Source: Dehalococcoidia bacterium UBA2158 | Lineage (GTDB): Bacteria > Chloroflexota > Dehalococcoidia > Lucifugimonadales > UBA3495 | Direction: 5' to 3' | NCBI GenBank assembly: GCA_002328185.1 | Contig: DCWQ01000068.1 | Span: 22,941-86,940, forward strand | DNA: 64,000 nucleotides | Shown here: positions 34,318 to 43,266 of the stretch, in pieces | How positions within the stretch are numbered: the stretch's first letter is position 1 | Layout: every line of letters starts with the position of its first letter | Program-made: the position numbers and the translations under genes | Notes under the pieces: generated by a model | The model's database searches: none | The model's input: only the letters and a program-made list of their open reading frames with translations | Told to the model about the DNA's origin: nothing

Positions 34318-34350
34318 TCCCACCAAGTTTCGGTTATACGGGTAGTGATA

Positions 34351-34378
34351 AGCCCGCTCGACTAAGCGGGCTAGTTGC
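34351..34378. terminator. Hairpin at the 3' end of tenA
   Basis: AGCCCGCT / AGCGGGCT stem, loop CGACTA, 16 bp from the tenA stop on the opposite strand. Moderately convincing on either strand. Confidence 0.5.
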
Positions 34379-34387
34379 TTTCGACCC

Positions 34388-35041
34388 TTACACCGGCCAT
34401 TGCTGACGGTTGTAGGCTGCCTCCCAGAACATGTACTCGTAGCGGCTGCTAGTCATGAAGGCCTGGCGCATCGCCTCCAGCTCCGCTGGGCCGGCGTTCT
34501 CGGCCATCTGGTCGACGAACCCCCGCCAGGCTTCCACGCTGTCCTCCAGTAACCCCTCGACGTAGAAGCGGGTCCATTTCCCGTAGAGCGGGTGCTCCGA
34601 CTGGCCGACCTCGTCCTTCAGCAGGTGGTAGGTCCAGGGGCAGGGCAGCAGAGCGGCGGCGGTGGGGCCAAGGCCGTGTAGCGACGCCGTGTTTAGCATG
34701 TGGTCAACATAGGCGGTGTTGGCCGGTGAGCGCACCGCGTCCTGGGCGTCGCCCAACGTCAGTCCGGCCTCGGCCAACAGCATGTTATGCAGTGGCCGCT
34801 CAACCGGGGTCATGACCCGGCGGGCCAGGTCCTGAAAGGTCTGGGAGTCGGGGGCTTTGGCCAAGGCCATCGCGACCGTCCGGCCGAAACCTTCCAGGTA
34901 CAGATAGTCCTGGGCCAGATAATAGCTGAACGTCTCCAGAGGCAGTGTCCCATCCTTGATCTCCTTGAGAAATGGATGGTCGAAAATCTGCCGCCAGATG
35001 TGCTCGGCCTCGCCCCTGAGTTGTTCGCTGAAACTGGGCAT
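34388..35041 (-). CDS. tenA: TenA family aminopyrimidine aminohydrolase / thiaminase II-like
   Basis: A 217 aa all-helical protein of the TenA family. The catalytic Cys134 lies in LLPCPWTYHLL, matching Cys135 of the Bacillus enzyme; the N-terminal YYLAQDYLYLEGF and C-terminal SRYEYMFWEAAY carry the aromatic pocket and a Glu near 205. It would salvage thiamine breakdown products by deaminating aminopyrimidines. Its ATG overlaps the stop of the acyl-CoA synthetase upstream by one base, so the two are one operon; no thiamine riboswitch was seen. Confidence 0.85.
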   Translation of the reverse strand: MPSFSEQLRGEAEHIWRQIFDHPFLKEIKDGTLPLETFSYYLAQDYLYLEGFGRTVAMALAKAPDSQTFQDLARRVMTPVERPLHNMLLAEAGLTLGDAQDAVRSPANTAYVDHMLNTASLHGLGPTAAALLPCPWTYHLLKDEVGQSEHPLYGKWTRFYVEGLLEDSVEAWRGFVDQMAENAGPAELEAMRQAFMTSSRYEYMFWEAAYNRQQWPV

Positions 35042-36690
35042 TATTGACCTGCTTTGTCCAGTTCCATCTGCCGCAGTTCCACCCGGCGTATCTTGCCGCT
35101 GACGGTCTTGGGAAGCTCGGTCACGAACTCCACGCTCCGGGGGTATTTGTAGGGCGCCGTGGCGTTCTTGACGTGGTCTTGGATACTAATCACCAGTTCG
35201 TCTGAGGCCACATAGTCAGGGGCCAATATCACGAAGGCTTTGACGACGTCGCCGCGCACTGGGTCGGGGCTCGCCACCACGGCGGACTCGGCCACGGCGG
35301 GATGCTGGATCAACGCGCTCTCGACCTCAAATGGGCCTATGCGGTAGCCGGCGGAGATGATCACATCGTCTGCACGTCCCACGAACCAGAAATAGCCGTC
35401 TTCGTCCTTGTAGGCCTTGTCGCCGGTCAGGTACCAATCACCCAGGAAAGACCGGTCCATGGCTTCCTGGTCTCTCCAATACTCCTGAAACAGCCCCACG
35501 GGGCGTTCTGGCTTGATCTTGACCGCTATCTGGCCCTCTTCACCGGCAGGCACCTCTACGCCCTGCTCGTCCACCACGCCGATCGTGAAGCCGGGGGCGG
35601 GCAGTCCCATGGAGCCGGGGCGGACTTCGTTGCAGCGGAAGTTGCCCACCAGCAGCACTGTCTCGGTCTGGCCGTAGCCGTCGTAGATCACATGGCCAGT
35701 GCCGTCCTCCCACTGCTTCATGACCTCAGGGTTCAGGGGCTCCCCGGCGCCGGTGCAGTGGCGCAGGTTATCCAGGTTGTACTTACTCAGGTCCTCCAGC
35801 ACCAGCATGCGGTAGGCGGTGGGAGGCGCGCAAAAACCGGTCGCGCCGTGTTTCTCCAGCAGGCTCAACGTCAGGGGGGCGTCAAAGCGACCACGTGCGT
35901 CGTGCTGCATCACCGCCGCACCCAGGGTCCACTGGCCGAACAGTTTGCCATAGGCGGCTTTGGCCCATCCGGTGTCGGACAGCGTCCACATCAGGTCGGT
36001 GGCGTTCAGATCGTGCCAGTACTTGGCCGAGATCGTGTGGCCGATGGCGCAGGATGCCTGGGTGTGGAGCACCATCTTGGGGTAGCCGACTGTGCCCGAG
36101 GTGAAGTAGATCAGTAGCGGGTCGTCGCTGCGGGTGCGCTCGACGTTCTCCAACACCGAGGACGCCCCAGCCATCTCTTCGTCGTAGGACAACCAACCCC
36201 GTTTCTCGCCTTTTACCACCGCCAAGTGCTCCAGGGTCTTGCAGCCGCCAGCAGCCTCATCGACCTTGCCGGAGTTTTCCTCATCGGTGATGGCCATGAC
36301 GGCCTCGGCGGTGTTGATCCGGTATTCGATGTCCTTGGGTGTCAGCAGGGTGGTGCCGGGCATGGGCAGCGCGCCCAGCTTCATCAGACCCAGCATAACC
36401 ACGTACCACTCAGGAATCCGGGGCAGCATGATGAACACGCGATCGCCTTTCTTGATACCCCGGTCGCGGAGGGCGTTAGCATACTTGTTGGACAATATCT
36501 TGAGGTCCCAGAAAGTATGGTGCTGGACGTTTTCCCCGTCGGAATCCACCGATATCAGCGCCAGTTTGGTGCGGTCATCGGCCCACTTGTCCACTACGTC
36601 GAACCCGAAGTTGTAGTACTCGGGCACCTCCAGGCGCTCGTTGGCGTAGGCCGATTCGTAGTCCGGCATGTTGGTGGCAACGTCTTTCAT
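35041..36690 (-). CDS. AMP-dependent acyl-CoA synthetase (medium-chain type)
   Basis: A 549 aa ANL-superfamily enzyme: P-loop LIYFTSGTVGYPKMV (about 190; usually SGTTGxPK), YDGYGQTETVLLVGNF for adenylate binding, the hinge motif WYLTGDKAYKDEDGYFWFVGR (in pattern), and the C-terminal catalytic Lys in PKTVSGKIRRVELR. It activates a carboxylic acid to acyl-AMP and then acyl-CoA; the closest types are medium-chain or benzoate-like synthetases. The N-terminal region is intact. It is translationally coupled to tenA. Confidence 0.92.
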   Translation of the reverse strand: MKDVATNMPDYESAYANERLEVPEYYNFGFDVVDKWADDRTKLALISVDSDGENVQHHTFWDLKILSNKYANALRDRGIKKGDRVFIMLPRIPEWYVVMLGLMKLGALPMPGTTLLTPKDIEYRINTAEAVMAITDEENSGKVDEAAGGCKTLEHLAVVKGEKRGWLSYDEEMAGASSVLENVERTRSDDPLLIYFTSGTVGYPKMVLHTQASCAIGHTISAKYWHDLNATDLMWTLSDTGWAKAAYGKLFGQWTLGAAVMQHDARGRFDAPLTLSLLEKHGATGFCAPPTAYRMLVLEDLSKYNLDNLRHCTGAGEPLNPEVMKQWEDGTGHVIYDGYGQTETVLLVGNFRCNEVRPGSMGLPAPGFTIGVVDEQGVEVPAGEEGQIAVKIKPERPVGLFQEYWRDQEAMDRSFLGDWYLTGDKAYKDEDGYFWFVGRADDVIISAGYRIGPFEVESALIQHPAVAESAVVASPDPVRGDVVKAFVILAPDYVASDELVISIQDHVKNATAPYKYPRSVEFVTELPKTVSGKIRRVELRQMELDKAGQ

Positions 36691-36754
36691 ATGTCCTTTC
36701 CAGCCGTGAATGATTGTCGGGCTATTTTACACGCTGCACTTGGACTGGGGAAGT

Positions 36755-36782
36755 TTGCCAAATGGGAGGTCATGAGTATAAT
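36755..36782 (+). promoter_or_regulatory. Sigma70 promoter of the SDR operon
   Basis: TTGCCA (36755-36760), 16-nt spacer, TATAAT (36777-36782). Start near 36789, leader about 26 nt to the ATG at 36815. Confidence 0.65.
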
Positions 36783-36814
36783 TCCGTCAAGTTGAAAGCG
36801 CTTGGAGTTAACAC

Positions 36815-37582
36815 ATGGCTGGAAGTCTAGACAGCAAGACCGCTCTGGTCACCGGCGGAGGGTCGGGAATCGGCCGGGCAGCATCCCTGGCCTATGCCAA
36901 AGACGGCGCGCGGGTCGTGGTGGCCGATGTGAATGTCGAGGGCGGAGAAGAAACGGTCCAAATGATCAAAGAAGCCGGCGGAGAGGCCATCTTGGTCCAT
37001 GCCGACGTTTCCAATCCCGAGGACGCTCAGGCAATGGTCGACCAGGCAGTTGGGGCCTTCGGCAGCCTGGACTGCGCCTTCAACAACGCCGGCATTGGCG
37101 GAGGAAGAGACCGCTTGCTCACTGCCGATTACCTGGAAGAGGACTGGGACCGGGTGATCAGCATCAACCTGAAGGGCGTTTGGCTCTGCATGAAAGCCGA
37201 GATTCCCCAAATGTTGAAACAGGGCGGCGGGGCCATCGTGAACACCGCCTCCATCGCCGGACTGGTGGGCCTCTCCGGAACCGTGGCCTACGTCGCCGCC
37301 AAACACGGCGTGACCGGTCTGACCAAGGCAGCGGCCATGGAATACGCCAAGTCGGGTATACGGGTGAACGCGGTTTGTCCCGGCTATATCGAAACACCGT
37401 TGGTTCAGGGTATTTTCGAGCGGGTCGAAGGGTACAGAGAGCGGGTGGCGGCACGGCACCCGATGGACCGGCTGGGAGAACCGGAGGAGATCGCCCAGGC
37501 GGTCGTCTGGTTATCCTCGGACGCAGCGTCGTTCGTCACCGGCCATAACATGCCGGTGGACGGCGGCTACATGGCCCAATAG
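36815..37582 (+). CDS. SDR family oxidoreductase
   Basis: A 255 aa classical short-chain dehydrogenase: TGGGSGIGRA cofactor loop (14-23), an Asp-containing VVVADVN (NAD preference), NNAG (about 89), catalytic Ser in NTASIAG (about 144) and YVAAKHG (Tyr, Lys; about 157-163), and the C-terminal PVDGGYMAQ. Substrate is a secondary alcohol or keto acyl group of unknown kind. The next gene begins 2 bp after its stop, so they are cotranscribed. Confidence 0.93.
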   Translation: MAGSLDSKTALVTGGGSGIGRAASLAYAKDGARVVVADVNVEGGEETVQMIKEAGGEAILVHADVSNPEDAQAMVDQAVGAFGSLDCAFNNAGIGGGRDRLLTADYLEEDWDRVISINLKGVWLCMKAEIPQMLKQGGGAIVNTASIAGLVGLSGTVAYVAAKHGVTGLTKAAAMEYAKSGIRVNAVCPGYIETPLVQGIFERVEGYRERVAARHPMDRLGEPEEIAQAVVWLSSDAASFVTGHNMPVDGGYMAQ

Positions 37583-37584
37583 AT

Positions 37585-38088
37585 ATGTATCAAGCAGCGG
37601 TGGCGGTCCACATAATATCAGCGGTAGTCTGGCTCGGGGGGATGTTGTTCCTGGTGATGGTCATGCTTCCCACAGCCCGGGCGGCCATGCAGGAAGGTAG
37701 CCCCGAAGCGGGGCTCGGGGTGCTGCGGGAAGCGGCCGACCGGTTCCTGCCGGTGGCGTGGACGGCCATGGTCTTACTGGGCTTGAGCGGGGGTTACCTG
37801 GCCTGGGAGCATGGGGGCATCCGGCCCGGAATGTTCTTCAGCGATTCGGGCCGTTTTACGCAGATCCTGCAGATCAAGAGCGGGCTGTTCATTGCGGTAG
37901 TGCTACTAAGCCTGATCCACGACTTCTGGCTGGGCCCCAAGGTTTTAGAAAAACTGGACGCCGCCCGCGCTGCAGGCGAAGTCCTGCCCCAAAGCCTAGC
38001 CCGGAAAGTGGTCCGCATGACCGCCGGAGTGAACTTGTTGGCGGCGATGTCGATTCTGGTTTTGGCGGTGTGGTTGATCCGACCGTAG
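37585..38088 (+). CDS. CopD/DUF4149-like four-helix membrane protein
   Basis: A 167 aa integral membrane protein with four predicted helices (about 5-27, 52-72, 90-110 and 140-163). HIISAVVWLGGMLFLVM near the start recalls the CopD copper-resistance or cytochrome-b-like membrane family, with a His in helix 1 and an SLIHDFWLGPK His near 112 that could hold metal or haem. No protein partner is obvious. It directly follows the SDR gene. Confidence 0.65.
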   Translation: MYQAAVAVHIISAVVWLGGMLFLVMVMLPTARAAMQEGSPEAGLGVLREAADRFLPVAWTAMVLLGLSGGYLAWEHGGIRPGMFFSDSGRFTQILQIKSGLFIAVVLLSLIHDFWLGPKVLEKLDAARAAGEVLPQSLARKVVRMTAGVNLLAAMSILVLAVWLIRP

Positions 38089-38132
38089 GGATAATAGCTC
38101 TAACTTTCCTGACCACCTCAGACATCTCTGCT

Positions 38133-38178
38133 CAGTGGCAGGGCGGGTCGGAAACCCGCCCTTACGTCTCACGACCAC
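38133..38178. repeat. Dispersed repeat GGCGGGTC...GACCCGCC type
   Basis: GGGCGGGTCGGAAACCCGCCC forms a compact hairpin in the spacer after the CopD-like gene. Elements of this form are frequent as non-coding repeats in related genomes; this is recalled, not searched. Confidence 0.45.
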
Positions 38179-38252
38179 CACAAAACCATTTACGGGCCGG
38201 TGTCCATAAACTCAGTGGTTATTTCGGCTTTTCCCAAATGGTTGATCCGGCC

Positions 38253-39020
38253 CTAACCCCGGCCGATATAGGGCATGTTGGTCGCCATTATTGTCATGAA
38301 TTGGACGTTGGTGTCCAAGGGCAGATTGGCTATATAGACTATGGCCTCGGCGACGTGCTCGACGTCGAACCGGGGCTCGACAACGATCTCACCGTAGGGC
38401 TGCACGATCCCGGCATTCATCGGCTCGGTCATCTCGGTGGCGGCGTTGCCGATGTCGATCTGGCTGCACGCTATGTTGTATTTGCGGCCGTCCAGGGACG
38501 TCGACTTGGTCAACCCGGTCACTCCGTGCTTGGTCGCGGTGTAGGGTGCGCTATTCGGTCGGGGAGCGTAGGCAGAGATAGACCCGTTATTGATGATGCG
38601 TCCGCCCATGGGGTCCTGCGATTTCATGACCTGTATGGCTTGCTGGGTGCACAGGAAAACGCCGGTGAGGTTGGCGTCAACCGCGCGTTGCCATTGCTCG
38701 TAGGTCAGGTCTTCCATCAGCACGGGTGGCGCACTCGTGCCAGCATTATTGAATAGAACGTCCAGCCGCCCAAATGACTCCATAGTCTTGGCGAACAGGC
38801 CCCGTGCTGAGGCCGGGTCACCCACGTCAGTGGAAACGATAATAGCCCTAGAGGCGGTCTCTCCTGCCTGCTCCAGGGTCTTCTCCAGTGGTTCCATGCG
38901 CCGGCCTGCCAACACCACCGAAAATCCGTCACACAGCAACGCAAGGGCCGACGCCCGGCCGATGCCGGTGCCCGCGCCCGTTACTATGGCTACTCTGGCT
39001 GCCTGTTGTCCTGATGTCAC
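38253..39020 (-). CDS. SDR family oxidoreductase
   Basis: A 255 aa classical [13 protein letters not shown] (15-24), NNAG (about 91), catalytic NNGSISAYA (about 146) and YTATKHG (about 158-164). The cofactor loop is followed by VLAGRR, so NADPH is likely. It is the last gene of a minus-strand operon (gap 18 bp to the M24 gene), fitting a dehydrogenation step in the same catabolic route. Confidence 0.92.
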   Translation of the reverse strand: MTSGQQAARVAIVTGAGTGIGRASALALLCDGFSVVLAGRRMEPLEKTLEQAGETASRAIIVSTDVGDPASARGLFAKTMESFGRLDVLFNNAGTSAPPVLMEDLTYEQWQRAVDANLTGVFLCTQQAIQVMKSQDPMGGRIINNGSISAYAPRPNSAPYTATKHGVTGLTKSTSLDGRKYNIACSQIDIGNAATEMTEPMNAGIVQPYGEIVVEPRFDVEHVAEAIVYIANLPLDTNVQFMTIMATNMPYIGRG

Positions 39021-39038
39021 TTCGTCATTCCTTTCAAC

Positions 39039-40157
39039 TTAAAGCTCCATCAACCGGCTTGTGTCCATAAACTTGGTTATTATCTCGGGGCCGTCTTCCC
39101 GGATGACCACCAGTTCTTCTACGTGAAAACCCTGGACTCCCGGCCAGCGGACCCTGGTCTCGACTGCGAATACCATATTGGTGGCAAGGGGTGTGCCGTC
39201 ATAGTCGGCCAGCATGGGCATCTCGTGAATGTAGAGGCCCAGTCCGTGTCCAGCGAAGGGCAGGTTGAACTCGATGTCCGCCTTTTTGTAGAACTCTTTA
39301 TTTTGCCGGAACACCTCATTGGCCGGCGTCCCCGGAACCATGGTGGCGATGGTTTTCTGGTGCACTTCCGCCAGGCGATTGTAGATGGAATGCTGCGAGT
39401 CCGTAGCCTTGCCCACGACCACCGTCCGGCCGATGTCCGAGAAATATCCCGAGTACCAGCCACCGCAGTCTGCCTTTATCACATCATTGGGCTGTAGCTC
39501 GATCTCCGTCGGATCCGGATGGGCGTACCCGGTGTTGGGGCCGATTGTGAAGAAGAGGAACGATGGCAATTCAGCGCCCGATTGCAGGATGTTGCTGCCA
39601 ATTCTGCCCACCAGGTCACGTTCTTTGTCACCTGGGTGGGCGGTGGAGAAGGTTGCCATGAGGGCACGTTCGGTTGACGTTGCCGCCCGGCAGATCAGGT
39701 CGATCTCGGCGTCGGTCTTGATCATCCGGACTTTCTGGAGCATTGGTTCGCAGGACTCGAACTTGGTCTCGGGCATGGTCACCAGAAGCTCGAGGTAGTA
39801 CTCGGTGGTCAGGTAGGCCGGCTCGAAGCCAATCGTGCCCGTTCCCAGTCCCTTCTCTTGGAGCACGTCCGAGAGAAGTTTGATGGGCGAGTCCTGGTGC
39901 TGGATGTAGGCCCGCACGTCGGTGATCCAGGACTTCTCCCGGACATAGCCTTCCTCGTTAGTGGCCACGATCAGCGTGGGTTCACCCTCGCGGGGCCAGA
40001 TCACCAGGGCCAGCCGGTCGCGGATGACTTTCTGAGACCAGATACCTACGCCGGCGGTATAGGACACGTTCTCCGGAGACATGGCGATGATGGCGTCGAA
40101 CTCGCTGTTGTCCATGGCGCTGCGCAGGCTGTCCAGGTTGCCAAGAATCTCGTTCAT
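39039..40157 (-). CDS. M24 family metallopeptidase (Xaa-Pro dipeptidase-like)
   Basis: A 372 aa pita-bread fold protein with an N-terminal creatinase-like domain (1-140) and a C-terminal catalytic domain. Metal ligands are recognisable: DVIKADCGGWYSGYFSDIGRT (two Asp), FAGHGLGLYIHEMP (His), VFAVETRVRW (Glu) and FHVEELVVI (Glu). Family members are prolidases, but also creatinases and other C-N or C-S cleaving relatives. In this catabolic operon, a non-peptidase role in cleaving a small amide or sulfur compound is possible. Confidence 0.88.
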   Translation of the reverse strand: MNEILGNLDSLRSAMDNSEFDAIIAMSPENVSYTAGVGIWSQKVIRDRLALVIWPREGEPTLIVATNEEGYVREKSWITDVRAYIQHQDSPIKLLSDVLQEKGLGTGTIGFEPAYLTTEYYLELLVTMPETKFESCEPMLQKVRMIKTDAEIDLICRAATSTERALMATFSTAHPGDKERDLVGRIGSNILQSGAELPSFLFFTIGPNTGYAHPDPTEIELQPNDVIKADCGGWYSGYFSDIGRTVVVGKATDSQHSIYNRLAEVHQKTIATMVPGTPANEVFRQNKEFYKKADIEFNLPFAGHGLGLYIHEMPMLADYDGTPLATNMVFAVETRVRWPGVQGFHVEELVVIREDGPEIITKFMDTSRLMEL

Positions 40158-40161
40158 AGTC

Positions 40162-41154
40162 TTAACTCACAAATGTGGACCAGGCTTGAGGCAGCCGGGC
40201 CAATGCTTCTTCGGGCAGCGCGCCTTTTGCGGCATACTGCACGGATTTTTCTAGGTGGTCAAGGTCAGAGTAACCGACCAGAACAGTCGAAACACCATTG
40301 TTGCTCAGGGCGAACCGAATGGACGCCTCGGGCATGTCATCGGCTATTCCCTCATCCACCAGAAAGGCAAACTGCCCAGCCCTGGACTCGTCCTGCTGAA
40401 AGCTTGTGCCGGAACCGATGGGTGCAACCATCGGCACAGCCACGGGGTGCCGCACGGATATTCCGGTGAGAGCGCCGGCAGCCAGCGCCCGGATGACGAT
40501 GATGCCGATCTGTCGCTCCGCCGCCACGTCGATCAAGCGATCGTAGTCTGGCATATCGAACCCGGCTGGGGCTGCCGTTCCAGCGCTGGCGTTGATCAGG
40601 TTATACACCGTTTGGACGGTACTGATCGTGCCTGATTTAACAACGTCGTGGATACCACTCGGCTCTCCCACGGCGGTCATGCCGTAGAACCGGACCTTGC
40701 CCTGAGATTTCAGTATCTCCAGGCCTTCTTGCACTTGTCCCAAGACGTCCGATACAGTGATGGCCCGGACCCAAACGTCAGTCTGAGAGCTGATGCGGTC
40801 GTGGAGTTGAATCAGGTCCACCTGCTCACGGCCAAGCCGATTCAGGCTGGCCTCAACCGACTGGATGACGCCGGCCTTCAGGTCGTTGGGGTCGGACTCG
40901 CCCAGGCTGTACTTTGTGCCTACGTACACATCGGCGGATAACTCTTTCAGCACCCGGCCCAGGTTGGTCTCAGACTGCCCGCCGCCGTAGCGGGAGGCAG
41001 TGTCGAAGTAGTTGATCCCCAGCTCCATGGCCCTGGCCACGGCGCGGACCTGGTCGGCATGTTCACCACGGACCATGAGGCCGCCCACGTCGCCACAGCC
41101 GAACCCAATCTCCGAGACATCTATCCCGGTGTTGCCGAATATTCTGTAGTCCAT
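40162..41154 (-). CDS. Aldo/keto reductase
   Basis: A 330 aa AKR barrel: MDYRIFGNTGIDVSEIGFGCGDVGG (in pattern) start, catalytic Asp/Tyr in YFDTASRYGGGQSE (about 51; Asp, Tyr), Lys in VYVGTKYSLGE (about 81) and the QLHDR His (about 119). This AKR12-like type uses NADPH to interconvert aldehydes and alcohols. Gaps of 3 and 4 bp to its neighbours put it firmly in the operon. Confidence 0.92.
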   Translation of the reverse strand: MDYRIFGNTGIDVSEIGFGCGDVGGLMVRGEHADQVRAVARAMELGINYFDTASRYGGGQSETNLGRVLKELSADVYVGTKYSLGESDPNDLKAGVIQSVEASLNRLGREQVDLIQLHDRISSQTDVWVRAITVSDVLGQVQEGLEILKSQGKVRFYGMTAVGEPSGIHDVVKSGTISTVQTVYNLINASAGTAAPAGFDMPDYDRLIDVAAERQIGIIVIRALAAGALTGISVRHPVAVPMVAPIGSGTSFQQDESRAGQFAFLVDEGIADDMPEASIRFALSNNGVSTVLVGYSDLDHLEKSVQYAAKGALPEEALARLPQAWSTFVS

Positions 41155-41157
41155 TAA

Positions 41158-41958
41158 CTACTGGACCGACGGGAAGTTCGGGTCACGGCGTTCCCGCACC
41201 GAGTCCAAACCTTCCTGGATGTCCTCTCCAAAGAAGCCCAGCATCTCCAGGGCCAGCGAGTAGTCGAAGGCCGTGTGCTCGGCCTGCCGCAGCCACTGGT
41301 TCAGTGAGCGTTTGGTGTAGCGGATGGCCTGCTGGGAGCCGGAAGCCAACTTGTGGGCCAAGCCCATGGCCTTGTCCATCAGCTCATCATGAGGCACCAC
41401 CTGGCTGACCAGGCCGATGCGTTCGGCTTCGGTGCCGTCCAGGAACTCACAGGTCAGTAGATAGTACTTGGCCTTTGCCATGCCAATAAGCATGGGCCAG
41501 ATCACCGCCGCATGGTCTCCGGCGGCCACTCCCAGGCGCACATGGCCGTCGGTGAAACGGGCCTTATCCGATGCTATAGAGATGTCGGCCAAAAGGGCCA
41601 CGGCCAGCCCGGCGCCCACCGCCACGCCGTTGATGGCGGAGATCACCGGCTTGTCCAGGTTAATCATGTTGTGGACGATGTCGCGGGCCTCTTCCATGGT
41701 CCCGGCGATGACCTTGCCGTTGCCGATGGAGTCCTGGATGAGGTCGAAGTCGCCGCCCGCCGAGAACGCGGTGCCGGCGCCGGTGATGACTATCACTCGG
41801 ACATCGTCGTCCTTGCCCAAATCCAGCCAGACCAGGCTCAGTTCGTTATGCAACTTGAAGTTGGTGGCGTTGTAGACCTCGGGGCGGTTGATGGTCAGGA
41901 GGGCAACGCCGTCCTTGACCTCGATGATGATGTGTTCGTAGCTGCTGTAGTCGTACAT
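41158..41958 (-). CDS. Enoyl-CoA hydratase/isomerase family protein
   Basis: A 266 aa crotonase: oxyanion segments [17 protein letters not shown] (about 59-75) and [17 protein letters not shown] (about 109-125). The catalytic glutamates of true hydratases are not obvious ([17 protein letters not shown]), so the reaction type is unsure. Third gene of the operon; a product of the upstream CoA-transferases is a natural substrate. Confidence 0.88.
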   Translation of the reverse strand: MYDYSSYEHIIIEVKDGVALLTINRPEVYNATNFKLHNELSLVWLDLGKDDDVRVIVITGAGTAFSAGGDFDLIQDSIGNGKVIAGTMEEARDIVHNMINLDKPVISAINGVAVGAGLAVALLADISIASDKARFTDGHVRLGVAAGDHAAVIWPMLIGMAKAKYYLLTCEFLDGTEAERIGLVSQVVPHDELMDKAMGLAHKLASGSQQAIRYTKRSLNQWLRQAEHTAFDYSLALEMLGFFGEDIQEGLDSVRERRDPNFPSVQ

Positions 41959-42034
41959 GTTTCCTCGTTGAGGAAAGCTGTCAGCTATCGGCCTTCAGCT
42001 TTCAGTGGTTAAGCACGTTTCCGATATTTGTACT

Positions 42035-43264
42035 CTAGAATAAAGATTGGTCCTCGGTGAGTCGTTGTACTTCGGTATCGGACATGCCCAGTATTTCTTT
42101 GAAGACGTAGTCGTTGTCTTCACCTATGTTGCTGTAGTGGCCGAACTCCATGGGAGACTCGGATAGCTTCGGCGGGTTGCCGGCGGCGATGCCGTCACCG
42201 CCCTCCCATTCCCAGGCTGGCTTACTGCGGTCAGCCAGGTAGAAGGGAGTGGGCTGGTAGAACTCGCGGGCCTTTAAGTGGGGGCTCTCATATAGGTCTT
42301 GGCCTTGGGACACCACAGAGGCTGGCACGCCGGCTTCTTGAAGCTTGGTCATGGCATCTTCCGCCGTTAGGCCGGCGGTCCATTCTCCCACCAGTTGGTC
42401 CAGGCGTTCTTGGTTGTCCAGCCGCGATTCCTGAGACGAAAAGCAGTCTTCATTGCACCATTTGGGGTTGCCGATAGCCTGGCAGAATGCCGCCCAATGC
42501 TCTGAAGTCTGCACCGCGATGGCGCACCAGCGGTCAAACCCTTGGCACATGTAGACCCCGTGGGGCGCGGCGTGGAGGTCGCGGTTGCCGATGCGCGGGG
42601 GCATGCGGCCGTTGGACTGGTAGTCGAGGATTGCTGGCCCGGCGGTAATCGCGCCCGACTTGAAGATGGACGATTCCATGGTTGCAGGCTGGCCGGTCAG
42701 TATGCGCCGCATCAACGCGCCCATGATGGCCACTGGCTGGAAAACGCCGGTGTGATAGTCGGAGTAGGAACTGTTTATGGTGGCTGGTGGCTCGCCTTCC
42801 TCGCCGGACATCAAGGAAACACCTCCCATGTGTTGGACCAGGATGCCGTAGGACTTGTAGGTGTAGTAGGGGCCGATGCCGCCCAGGCCGGTCTGCCACA
42901 TCACGATGATGTCCTGGCGTAGCCGCCGGAGTTCTGGGAAATCGATGCCCCACCGGTCGAGGATGTTGCGCCGGAAGTTGGTCATGAAGACGTCACTGAC
43001 CTTGACCAGCTCTTTGAAAACTTCCAGGCCTCCGGGGGTACGGACGTCGATGGTGATCCGTTTCTTGGCCCGCTGGAATTCCGGTTGGCCGCCGCCCCGG
43101 GACCAGGCAGGGATGAAGTTCATCTCGTCGAGGACCTGGTTGGTCTCGACCTTGATGACCTCGGCGCCGAGGGACGCCAGGATGCGGCCCGTCATGGGCA
43201 GGGCTACATAGGGGCCTAACTCCAGGATGCGTACCCCCGCGAGGGACTGTTTCTTGTCGGCCAT
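42035..43264 (-). CDS. CaiB/BaiF CoA-transferase, subunit with catalytic Asp
   Basis: A 409 aa class III CoA-transferase. The Asp in SSYSDYHTGVFQP (Asp169) lines up with the catalytic Asp169 of formyl-CoA transferase. Start ILELGPYVALPMTGRILASL and EVIKVE are the family's CoA-binding region. It follows the other CaiB gene after 2 bp, and the pair mirrors the two halves of the fused protein at 13839-16142. It probably forms a heterodimer with its neighbour. Confidence 0.9.
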   Translation of the reverse strand: MADKKQSLAGVRILELGPYVALPMTGRILASLGAEVIKVETNQVLDEMNFIPAWSRGGGQPEFQRAKKRITIDVRTPGGLEVFKELVKVSDVFMTNFRRNILDRWGIDFPELRRLRQDIIVMWQTGLGGIGPYYTYKSYGILVQHMGGVSLMSGEEGEPPATINSSYSDYHTGVFQPVAIMGALMRRILTGQPATMESSIFKSGAITAGPAILDYQSNGRMPPRIGNRDLHAAPHGVYMCQGFDRWCAIAVQTSEHWAAFCQAIGNPKWCNEDCFSSQESRLDNQERLDQLVGEWTAGLTAEDAMTKLQEAGVPASVVSQGQDLYESPHLKAREFYQPTPFYLADRSKPAWEWEGGDGIAAGNPPKLSESPMEFGHYSNIGEDNDYVFKEILGMSDTEVQRLTEDQSLF

Positions 43265-43266
43265 GA

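Noticed and set aside
34388..36814. Thiamine riboswitch for tenA
   Set aside because: The gene is coupled to the acyl-CoA synthetase, and the leader of that gene shows no TPP-riboswitch core.
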